A DNA stretch of 64,000 nt from G963717155 sp963717155 (GTDB lineage Bacteria; Actinomycetota; Thermoleophilia; Gaiellales; JALYLC01). The notes beneath the pieces are model-generated. The model was not told where the DNA came from, ran no database searches, and saw only the letters and a program-made list of their open reading frames with translations. Below, piece by piece: positions 22,746-34,404 of the stretch. The stretch is from contig OY970326.1 in NCBI GenBank assembly GCA_963717155.1, positions 2,418,001-2,482,000 of the forward strand, read 5' to 3'. Position 1 is the stretch's first letter. Each line of letters begins with the position of its first letter. The translations under genes were made by a program, and so were the position numbers.

Positions 22746-24024
22746 CGCTCACCGCCACGCGCTCGATCAGCGACGCGGCGCGCGCGGTTCCCGCGGCAGC
22801 CTGCAGCCGCTTCGCCACGCCTGCCGCGCGCGCCTCGAGCGCACGATCGGCGAGCAACCGGTCGATGGTGCCCGTGAGCTCGTCGTCCGCGAAGCCGTAC
22901 GTGTCGAGGCGCACGCCGAAGCCCGTCTCGTGCACGCGCTGGGCGTTGTCGTACTGGTCCCAGAAGATCGGCAGCACGATCATCGGGAGGCCGTGGTGCA
23001 GGCACTCCGTCGTCGTGTTGTTGCCGCCGTGCGTCACGACCAGGTCGACCTGCGGGAGCAGCGACGCCTGGGGCAGGAACTCGGCTCCCGCCATCGTGCC
23101 CGAGAGGCGAAGCTCGTCGTGGCGCGGGCCGAGCGACACGATCACGCGGTGCGGCGTTGCACCGAGCACGTCGATCAGCCGCTGCATCAGCGCCACGTCA
23201 CCCGAGCCGAGCGAGCCGAGACTCAGGTAGACGAGGGCACCGTCGCCGTCCGCGAGGTCCGGCGGCGGTTGCCACGGTGCGTCGGTCGTGCGCACGCTCG
23301 TCTGGAGGTTGTGCCACGTCGAGGCGAGCGGCTCGGTGCGCGCGTAGTCGAGCTCGTCGGGGTACAGATAGAGGTTCAGGAACGGCGATTCGTGGATCAG
23401 CTCGGTGCCGGGCAGTCCGGGCGCGCCGCGCTCACGACAGTACGCGTCGAACTCCGCGTGCACGGGGCCGAGCGCGCGCCGGTACTCGGCGGCGAACCCG
23501 TCCCAACCGGACGGGTCGTCGGTGGCGTAGCCGGAGAACGTCGGGGGAAGCCCCGGGTCCTTCATCTCGAGCGGGTTGCACGAGGCGATGCGCACCCACG
23601 GAATGCCGCTCGCCGGGATCGCGGCGAAGGAGCAGACGTTGTCCTCGACGATCACATCGGGCTCGAGCTCGCCGAAGATCTCGCGCAGGCGGTCGTCGGC
23701 ATACCGTGCACCCTCGATCAGCGCGGCGAACGTCGGGGCGATGAACCCTTCGAGCTGCTCGATCGTCGGCCGCCGGAACACGGGCGCGGTCTCGGCGATG
23801 AAGTCCTTCCAGAACTGGCCGGGATCCTCCTCGGCGTCCGTCGGAGGTTGCAGGCGTAGCAGGCGCTCCTCGAAGCCCTTGGCCTCGAGCGTGCCCTTGA
23901 ACGACTCCTCGATGACGAACACGACGCGGTGCCCGCGGCGGCGCAGCACGTCGCCGATTCCCACGCAGTTGTTCGTGGGGCCGTAGGCGCCCTCCGGGAA
24001 GAACACGATCGTCTTCTGCGTCAC
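22720..24024 (-). CDS. Family 1 glycosyltransferase (MGT/UGT type)
   Basis: A 434-residue GT-B enzyme. The start IVFFPEGAYGPTNNCVGIGD followed by VLRRRGHRVVFVIEES matches macrolide-type glycosyltransferases, and the C-terminal donor site is VDLVVTHGGNNTTTECLHHG with LPIFWDQYDNAQRV, close to the PSPG-like motif. Such enzymes glycosylate small lipophilic or lipid acceptors. Its partner genes are a maltokinase-like kinase (overlapping) and a small unknown protein 39 bases upstream. The acceptor cannot be inferred. Confidence 0.82.
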   Translation of the reverse strand: MTQKTIVFFPEGAYGPTNNCVGIGDVLRRRGHRVVFVIEESFKGTLEAKGFEERLLRLQPPTDAEEDPGQFWKDFIAETAPVFRRPTIEQLEGFIAPTFAALIEGARYADDRLREIFGELEPDVIVEDNVCSFAAIPASGIPWVRIASCNPLEMKDPGLPPTFSGYATDDPSGWDGFAAEYRRALGPVHAEFDAYCRERGAPGLPGTELIHESPFLNLYLYPDELDYARTEPLASTWHNLQTSVRTTDAPWQPPPDLADGDGALVYLSLGSLGSGDVALMQRLIDVLGATPHRVIVSLGPRHDELRLSGTMAGAEFLPQASLLPQVDLVVTHGGNNTTTECLHHGLPMIVLPIFWDQYDNAQRVHETGFGVRLDTYGFADDELTGTIDRLLADRALEARAAGVAKRLQAAAGTARAASLIERVAVSGAPVARAV

Positions 24025-24063
24025 CGGACGAGTTTCGCGCGCGGCGGCGGATCCGGCAAGTAC

Positions 24064-24291
24064 CTACCCGAGCGGGTCGGCGCCGCTCGAGTAGGGACCC
24101 AGCGCCGCCAGCTCGAGGAAGGCGATCACGCGTGCGGCATGCTCGGCGTCCTCCGGCCGGGCACACAGGGTCACGGGCACCGTGGCGCGGCCATCCCGCG
24201 CGCGGAGCACGACCACGTAGGTGAACACCTCGAAGTCCAGCTGGTCGGAGGACACAACGCATCGGAGCTTCCACGAACGGGGGACGTCCAA
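24064..24291 (-). CDS. Small protein of unknown function
   Basis: Encodes about 75 residues with the core WKLRCVVSSDQLDFEVFTYV followed by VVLRARDGRATVPVTLCA and a helical C-terminus (EDAEHAARVIAFLELAALGP). Third codon positions are nearly all G or C, as expected for a real gene here. TTG at 24291 with AGGGGAGA before it is my best start; ATG at 24384 in the same frame is the alternative. It lies 39 bases ahead of the GT1 gene on the same strand. I do not recognise the family; it looks like a small alpha/beta domain. Confidence 0.5.
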   Translation of the reverse strand: MDVPRSWKLRCVVSSDQLDFEVFTYVVVLRARDGRATVPVTLCARPEDAEHAARVIAFLELAALGPYSSGADPLG

Positions 24292-24459
24292 ACATCTCCC
24301 CTGAAAAGCACAGCGGGCCGCCGCAAAGGGACTCGCGACGACCCGGCCGTGAGGGCGACACGGCCGGAGGCGCGTGCTCGCCATCGGGGAGAGGAGGGAC
24401 CCGTTTGTACCCCGTCGAGGGATTCTCAAACCCGACCTAGGGCGGCTATCGTGGCAGGC

Positions 24460-24915
24460 GTGACGAACCTCGCAACGCAACGAGTCCAGGACGCCGACGC
24501 GGCCCTCTCGCTCGAGCTGGCCGCGACCGCGGCCAGCGTCGGCGAGGCACGCCGCGCGGTCGCCGCGTACTGCGCCGAGCACGGTGCCGAGCGCGGGCTG
24601 ACCGATCGGATCCTGCTCTCGGTCAGCGAGGCCGTGACGAACGCGCTCGTCCACGCCTATCGCGATTTCGAGGAGCCCGCGCGGGGGCGCATCGAGCTCG
24701 AGGCCCGGCGGAGCGTCGCCGCACTCGTCGTGATCGTCCGCGATTTCGGATGCGGGATGCGGCCGCGGCTCGACAGCCCCGGCCTGGGACTCGGCCTTCC
24801 GCTGATCGCCGCGGCGACATCATCGCTGCAGATCGACACCCTTCCCGATGGCGGGTGCACGGAGATCTCGATGGAGTTCGAGCTCGTCGCGCCGTACCAG
24901 TCGGCACGGGATTAG
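24460..24915 (+). CDS. RsbW-like anti-sigma factor / HATPase_c_2 protein (orphan copy)
   Basis: A 151-residue GHKL ATPase of the RsbW/SpoIIAB family. The N box is LLSVSEAVTNALVHAYRDFE, the G1 box VRDFGCGMRPR and the G2 box SPGLGLGLPLIAAA. Such proteins bind a sigma factor or phosphorylate a STAS antagonist. It is a paralogue of the kinase at 47.8 kb, sharing the GLGLGLPLIAA block, but has no STAS or sigma gene next to it. I take GTG at 24460, because TATCGT (24447-24452) would be a -10 box seven bases before it and covers the alternative GTG at 24451. The transcript may be leaderless. The gene to the right converges after 4 bases. Confidence 0.82.
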   Translation: MTNLATQRVQDADAALSLELAATAASVGEARRAVAAYCAEHGAERGLTDRILLSVSEAVTNALVHAYRDFEEPARGRIELEARRSVAALVVIVRDFGCGMRPRLDSPGLGLGLPLIAAATSSLQIDTLPDGGCTEISMEFELVAPYQSARD

Positions 24916-24919
24916 GGGC

Positions 24920-26605
24920 TCAGGCCGGCGGCGACGCCAGGCCCGCGAGGAGATCTCGATGGAGGCGCGAGAGCGCCTGCGCCGTCCCTCCGCCGGTCCG
25001 GTAGCGCGGCCAGGCGAACCTGGTCGGGCCGCGCAGGTCGCACCCGTTGGTGCAGGCGAGCTGAACCTTTCCGTCGCGGATCGAGAGGAGCCCGCGGCGA
25101 CCGACGAGGCGGGCCAGTGCGCGACGCCCGTGGCGCCTGACGTAGGCACGCGCGAGGTTCGCGTCCTCGATGCCGTCGCGCAGCGCCTCCAGGCGCAACG
25201 ACGACACCGGGTCGTCGTCCCGCCGTCGTGCCGGATAGATCAGCACGTGCTGCCCGCGGTCGCTGAGGTGTGAGTACGGGTCGTCCCGTCCGTAGCTCGT
25301 CAGGCCGTCGGCGTAGAGGGTGCCGCCGGCGCCGGCGAGCACGTTCCAGATCAGGAACAGGCGGGCATCGGTCGGCGGCTCGGTCGCCGAGTACCCGGGC
25401 GAGCGGAGACCCGACTCGTAGGTGTACGACCAGATCTCGGCTCCACGGGCACGCGCTCGCGCCACGAGCCGCTCCAGGCTGTGCTCGACGTCCGCATGGG
25501 CGCGTACCTCGAGCCCGGTCGACCAGGTGCCGTACCAGCGCCGCGACAGCACCGCCCAGATGTCGACGTCGTCGCACCCGCGCCCGTCGAACAGCAGCCT
25601 GTCCTCCCCCGGGCCCTTGTCGAGGGGCGACGCCGTGACGAGGTAGAGCAACCCCGCACCGACCCGGTGCGCAGCGCACGCCTGCGGGCCTACGAAGCGG
25701 CGGGCCGCGACGCTTCCCGGCTCGTCCCAGCCCCACACGACCGCACGGTCGAGCCAGCCGTGCGCCTGCCAGAACGGCACGACGATGCGACGCAGGAAGC
25801 CGACCCAGGACGCGGGGTCGGTGGCCCGGGTGCCGGTGCGCACGGAGGCCCCGACGTGCTGCGTGTCGAGCGGCACCCGCATGGTCGAGAACGGGTTGCC
25901 GCCCTCGGCGGCCATCAGCGAACCCGACTTGCGCCACCACCCGCGACGGTTCTCGTAGCCCCCTGGGAAGGGCGTGCCATAGCCCCAGCTGCCGGGCGAG
26001 ATCCGGTACTGCGAGAGCAGCGCGTAGAGCCGTCCGATGATCGCCTCTCCGTGCGTGTTCGGGTTCACGCCGGTGCGCCTCGTCACGGCATGCTCGTAGG
26101 TCTGCGGGTTCACCAGGAACAACGTGCGAAAGCCGTTCGGGTCGTCGAGCGCCGGCTGCCGGACATCCCAGACGCGGAGCGTGATCGGCACCGAGCGGAG
26201 CGCCGCGCCGCCGAGCGACAGCCGGACGAGGCCGCTGTAGACACCGGGGGCCGTGCCATCGGGGATGCGCACGCGCAGGAGGAGGCGGGCCACCTCCCCG
26301 CCCTCCACCGTCGCGACCTCGGCGAGCGGGGGCAGAGGATCCGCGATCGTGCGCCCGGCGACGCGCGTCGTCTCGACCCGGAGCACTGACAGCCCGTCGA
26401 GCAGCACCGCCGCGGACGACGGATCGAGGGCGGCCTCGAGCTGGCCGGTCGTCGGCGCGCGCACGCTGACGGCGGCGTCCTCGTACTCGCCGATCGACGC
26501 GTCGAGCACGACGGCCGGGGCCGCCTGCCGCGCGCCGGCCGGCGTCGCGAGGCAACCGGCCAGCGCGCAGGCGCAGAGCAGCGCTGCGCCGAGCCTGCCG
26601 ATCAC
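24920..26605 (-). CDS. Lipoprotein with DUF4091/GH123-like catalytic domain
   Basis: A 561-residue lipoprotein. The signal GRLGAALLCACALAGC ends in a lipobox with Cys18. An N-terminal beta-rich domain (RLLLRVRIPDGTAPGVYSG to VPITLRVWDVRQP) precedes a barrel-like region with WLDRAVVWGWDEPGS and DDVDIWAVLSRRWYG and later EIWSYTYESGLRSPGYS and LRLEALRDGIEDANLAR. This order is that of DUF4091 proteins related to GH123 beta-N-acetylgalactosaminidases. It probably acts on glycans at the cell surface. GTG at 26605 forms a GTGA overlap with the DUF3817 gene; the longer upstream frame is not real. Confidence 0.72.
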   Translation of the reverse strand: MIGRLGAALLCACALAGCLATPAGARQAAPAVVLDASIGEYEDAAVSVRAPTTGQLEAALDPSSAAVLLDGLSVLRVETTRVAGRTIADPLPPLAEVATVEGGEVARLLLRVRIPDGTAPGVYSGLVRLSLGGAALRSVPITLRVWDVRQPALDDPNGFRTLFLVNPQTYEHAVTRRTGVNPNTHGEAIIGRLYALLSQYRISPGSWGYGTPFPGGYENRRGWWRKSGSLMAAEGGNPFSTMRVPLDTQHVGASVRTGTRATDPASWVGFLRRIVVPFWQAHGWLDRAVVWGWDEPGSVAARRFVGPQACAAHRVGAGLLYLVTASPLDKGPGEDRLLFDGRGCDDVDIWAVLSRRWYGTWSTGLEVRAHADVEHSLERLVARARARGAEIWSYTYESGLRSPGYSATEPPTDARLFLIWNVLAGAGGTLYADGLTSYGRDDPYSHLSDRGQHVLIYPARRRDDDPVSSLRLEALRDGIEDANLARAYVRRHGRRALARLVGRRGLLSIRDGKVQLACTNGCDLRGPTRFAWPRYRTGGGTAQALSRLHRDLLAGLASPPA

Positions 26606-26895
26606 GCGGTGACGAGACGGCGCCGCCGCCGCGACTCGTAGATGAAGCCGATCGTGCCTGCGAAGGGACCGATGCCACCGATCACGACCACGAGGAACGC
26701 GAGCCAGAACGGGATCACCCCGCGTCGCTGCGCGTACGCCGACAGCACGGCGAGGCAGATCCACGTGCAGCCGTGCACCCAGCCGAGCACGGCGGTCTCG
26801 GGCTTGAATCCGGGCGCCAGCCAGAAGAACAGCAGGAGGGCGAACGCAAACGAGCTGAAGAACGACATCCACTTGAGGAGCGAGAAGAGCGTCAC
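26602..26895 (-). CDS. DUF3817-type small integral membrane protein
   Basis: A 97-residue membrane protein with three hydrophobic helices: LLKWMSFFSSFAFALLLFFW, the segment around AVLGWVHGCTWICLAVLSAY, and FWLAFLVVVIGGIGPFAGTI, ending in a basic tail (FIYESRRRRR). Lys-Trp at the first helix and GWVHG in the second are usual for DUF3817, a small family of unknown role found in actinobacteria. GTG at 26895 places the start right before the first helix; a longer frame to 26973 adds a poorly supported leader. Divergent from glgE. Confidence 0.7.
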   Translation of the reverse strand: MTLFSLLKWMSFFSSFAFALLLFFWLAPGFKPETAVLGWVHGCTWICLAVLSAYAQRRGVIPFWLAFLVVVIGGIGPFAGTIGFIYESRRRRRLVTA

Positions 26896-26948
26896 CCTCG
26901 GGCATCGTATTTCCTGCACCTCTGCGTGCGTTTCGACACGCGGGCAGA

Positions 26949-28978
26949 ATGCCTCCCGTGCCATCTTCGCCACGTACCGGCCGCCGTGCCCCCACGACCG
27001 CGGCGCCGCCCGTCGCGCCGCCGGTCTCCGCCGGCCGTGACCGGGTGGTCATCGAGGCGGTCACGCCGGTGGTGGACGGCGGCCGCTTCCCGATCAAGCG
27101 CACGGTCGGCGAGCTCGTCCACGTCCATGCAGACGCGTTCGCCGACGGACACGATGTCGTCGCCTGCGCTGTCCTCCACCGGCACGAGGAGGAGGCGACC
27201 TGGCACGAGCAGCCGATGACAGCGCTCGGCAACGACGTGTTCGCGGGCGAGTTCCGGGTCACCCGCCTCGGTCGCCACGTGTACACGGTGCACGCGTGGA
27301 TCGACCGCTTCGGATCGTGGAGCCGCGATCTGGCCAAGCGCCTCGACGCGGGCCAGGACGTCACGATCGACCTCGAGATCGGCCGGCGCCTCGTGCAGGC
27401 CGCCGCGGCGCGGGCCGACGGCGCGGATCGCGCCGCGCTCGAGGCTGCGCTCGAGACGCTTGACCAGGAGGCGCTCGGAGCGCCGTTGACCGCCCTCATG
27501 CGCCGCGCCGCCGAGCGCGAGTTCGCAGTCGAGCTACCGGCTCCGCTCGCGGTGGCAGTCGATCGCGAGCGGGCGCGCCACTCGGCGTGGTACGAGCTGT
27601 TCCCTCGCTCGTCCAGCGACGAGGAAGGCCGCCACGGCACCTTCGCCGACGTCGAGGCGCGCCTCCCCTACGTCGCCTCGATGGGGTTCGACGTCCTGTA
27701 CCTCCCGCCGATCCATCCGATCGGCCACGCCTTCCGCAAGGGGCCGAACAACGCCCCCGCCAGCCAGGCGGGCGACGTCGGCAGCCCGTGGGCGATCGGA
27801 GGCCCGGAGGGAGGCCACACCGCGATCCATCCCGAGCTCGGCACGCTCGCGGACTTCGACCGGCTGGTCGCACGGGCGGCGGCGCACGGGCTCGAGATCG
27901 CCCTCGACCTCGCCTTCCAGTGCGCTCCCGACCATCCCTGGGTGAGCGAGCATCCGGAGTGGTTCCGCCACCGCCCCGACGGGACGATCCAGTACGCGGA
28001 GAACCCGCCGAAGCGCTACCAGGACATCTACCCGCTGGAGTTCGAGTCGGAGGCATGGCCGGCGCTGTGGGCCGCGCTGCTCGATGTCGTGCGCTTCTGG
28101 GCCGGCCACGGCGTACGCATCTTCCGGGTCGACAACCCGCACACGAAGCCGTTCGCGTTCTGGGAGTGGCTGATCGGGGAGGTCAGGGCCGAGTACCCCG
28201 ACATGATCTTCCTGGCCGAGGCCTTCACGCGCCCGAAGGTCATGTACCGGCTCGCCAAGCTCGGGTTCACCCAGTCGTACACGTACTTCAGCTGGCGCAA
28301 CACCGCGCACGAGCTACGGGAGTACGTGAGCGAACTGACGTCACCGCCGGTGTGCGAGTTCTTCCGGCCGAACTTCTGGCCGAACACGCCCGACATCCTG
28401 ACCGAGCACCTGCAGACCGGCAGTCGCGCGACGTTCGTCTCGCGCCTGGTGCTTGCGGCGACGTTGTCGTCGAACTACGGCATCTATGGCCCGGCGTTCG
28501 AGCTCGGCGAGCACCGCGCCCTGCACCCGGGAAGCGAGGAGTACCTCGACTCCGAGAAGTACCAGCTGCGTCACTGGGACCTCGACGACTCGAACAGCCT
28601 GCGCAGCCTGATCGCGATCGTCAATGCCGCACGCCGTGACAATCCGGCGTTGCAGCGCACCGTGGGCATCCGCTTCCACGACGTCGGCAACTCGCAGCTG
28701 CTCGCGTACAGCAAGACCGACGAGACCGGCGACAACGTCGTCATCTGCGTCGTCTCGCTCGACGATCGCAACACGCAGTCCGGGTGGCTCGATCTCCCCC
28801 TCTCGGAGCTCGGTATCGAGCCCGACCGGCCGTTCCAGGTGCACGACCTGCTCGGAGGCGGGCGTTGGGTGTGGCACGGTCCGCACAACTTCGTCGAGCT
28901 CGACCCGTACGTGGTGCCGGCGCACATCCTCCGCGTGCGGCGCCAGGTGCGCACCGAGCACGATTTCGACTACTACCA

Positions 28979-28982
<4 letters not shown>
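26949..28982 (+). CDS. glgE: Alpha-1,4-glucan:maltose-1-phosphate maltosyltransferase
   Basis: A 677-residue GH13_3 enzyme that extends alpha-glucan with maltose 1-phosphate. After a low-complexity Pro/Ala leader comes the N-terminal domain (RVVIEAVTPVVDGGRFPIKR), the helical domain S, then the barrel: FPRSS (RSS motif), FDVLYLPPIHPIG, GGHTAIHPELGT, FRVDNPHTKPFAFW with nucleophile Asp395, and FLAEAFTRPKVMY with acid/base Glu424. These numbers are within one residue of those reported for the Streptomyces enzyme as I recall them. It opens a seven-gene operon; its TGA overlaps the GTG of treS-mak. The ATG at 26949 is the first of the frame; the true start may be a few codons later. Confidence 0.95.
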
Positions 28983-32367
<3,385 letters not shown>

Positions 32368-32368
<1 letters not shown>

Positions 32369-34404
32369 TGGCGCAGGCCCAGGAGCAGATCGCACTCGCA
32401 GAGCTGACCGGTCTCTACCGCCTGCAGACCGACTACTGGGACGCAAGCGGCCAGCACCACCGGCCGAGCGACCCGGCGCTGCTTGCCGTGCTCGGCGCGC
32501 TCGGGGCCCAGGTCGACACGCCGGACGACCTCGCCGACGCGGTGCGGGTGCGCCAGCGCGAGATCTGGAGCCCGCTCGCCGAGCCGGTCGTCCCGGTCGT
32601 GGTCGGCAACGCGCTCGAGCTCTCACTGCGCGTGCCCGCTTGGGCTGTCGGCCCGGCACGGGCGTCGATCGCGATCGAGAGCGGCGGCCACCAGGTGCAC
32701 GAGTTCGAGCTCGGCTCGCTGCCGGTCGTCTCGGTCGCGACCGTCGACGGCGAGGAGCGACGCGAGCTGCGGTTGACGTTTCCGGAGCTCTTGCCCGCCG
32801 GCTACCACGAGCTGCGCCTCGAGACGGGCGGCGTCACCGCGGACGTCCTCGTGATAGCCGCGCCCCGGCTTGCCCCGTCGCCGGTCCGTGACCACGGATG
32901 GGGGGTGTTCCTGCCGCTGTACGCAGTGCGCTCCCAGCGGACGATGGGGATCGCAGACCTCGGAGACGTCGAGGCGCTGCTGGGCGATGTCGACCGGCTC
33001 GGAGGGGATCTGGTCGGTAGCACGCCGCTGCTCGCGTCGTTCGCAGACGAGACGAGTCCGTACGCGCCGGCGAGCCGGCTGTTCTGGAACGAGCTCTACG
33101 CCGACCTCTCCGCGAGCCCGGAGCTCGAGCGCTCGGCCGCGGCTCGGAAGCTGCTCGCCTCGCGGGCCTTCCGGCGCCAGGGCCGCGCGCTCGCCGAGGG
33201 GGCGTACGTCGACTACCCCGCTGCACAGGACCTGCGGCGGCCGGTGCTGGAGGCGCTCGCCCGCGCCCTGTACGCCGAGCCCTGCACACGGCGCGACGCG
33301 CTCGAGGCGTACGTCCGTGCGCATCCGGAGCTGGCCGACTACGCCCGCTTCCGCGCGAACGACGAGGCACACGGCTCGCACTGGCCTACCTGGCCGGAGC
33401 GCGAGCGCGCCGGAACTCTTGCGATCGCCGACGACGACCCGGCCTTCCGCTACCACGTCTACGCCCAGTGGCTCGTCGACGAGCAGCTCGCGGCGCTCGC
33501 CCGTCGAGGGGGTGCCGGGCTGTACCTGGACCAGCCGCTCGGCGTGCACGCCGACGGCTACGACACCTGGCGCGAGCGCGAGTCGTTCGCGCTCGCCGCC
33601 TCCGGCGGCGCACCGCCCGACCTGTTCTTCTCCGAGGGCCAGGAGTGGGGCTTTCCGCCGCTCCACCCCGAGGGCATCCGCCGGGACCGCCACCGCTACC
33701 CGATCGCATGCCTGCGCCGCATGCTCAGCCGCGCGCGAGCCCTGCGGATCGACCACGTGATGGGCCTGCACCGGCTCTTCTGGGTTCCGCGCGGCTTTCC
33801 GGCGTCGGACGGCGTGTACGTGACGTATCCCGCCGACGAGCTCTACGCGATCGTCTGCCTCGAGGCGCAGCGCCACGGGACGATGGTCGTGGGAGAGGAC
33901 CTCGGGACCGTCCCCGACGGCGTGCGCGAGACGATGCACGCGCGCGGGGTGCGCCGGAGCCACGTCCTGCAGTTCACGCTCGTCCGCAACGAGCACGCCG
34001 CCATCGAGCCTGCGCCTGCCGCGAGCCTCGCATCGGTGAACACCCACGACACCCCGACCTTCGCGGCGTTCTGGCGCGACAGCGATCCCCCGCTCCGCGC
34101 CGCCGTCGCCGCGTACCTGCGCGCCCGCGGCCGTGTGCCCGACGTCGGCGAGCCCGACGCAGCCTCGGTGCTGCTCGGCTGTCTCGAGGAGCTCGCGCTC
34201 GGCGACGCCGAGACCCTGCTGGTGAACCTGGAGGATCTCTGGGGCGAGCTCGAGCCCCAGAACGTGCCGGGCACGTCGGGCGAGGGGTCGCGCAACTGGT
34301 GCCGCCGCGCACGCTACGGCCTCGAGGAGATGTTCGAGCTGCCCGAGGTGCGCGACGAGCTCCGGCACATCCACGACCTGCGCCGGCAGGGAGCCCCCGC
34401 ATGA
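32368..34404 (+). CDS. malQ: 4-alpha-glucanotransferase (amylomaltase)
   Basis: A 678-residue GH77 disproportionating enzyme with an N-terminal beta domain of about 170 residues. Barrel motifs: WGVFLPLYAVRSQRTMGIAD, DETSPYAPASRLFWNELY, LRIDHVMGLHRLFW (nucleophile Asp462), VVGEDLGTVPDGV (Glu510) and ASVNTHDTPTFAAFW. It transfers maltosyl and longer units between glucans, so it recycles short maltodextrins left by TreX and TreY. ATG overlaps the treS-mak stop by one base, and the TGA overlaps the glgB ATG. The long alternative frame covering this gene is a shadow. Confidence 0.92.

Noticed and set aside
24920..27640. A 906-codon minus-strand frame that includes the DUF4091 protein
   Set aside because: Beyond 26605 it overlaps the DUF3817 gene and the divergent glgE gene; the lipoprotein signal marks the real start.
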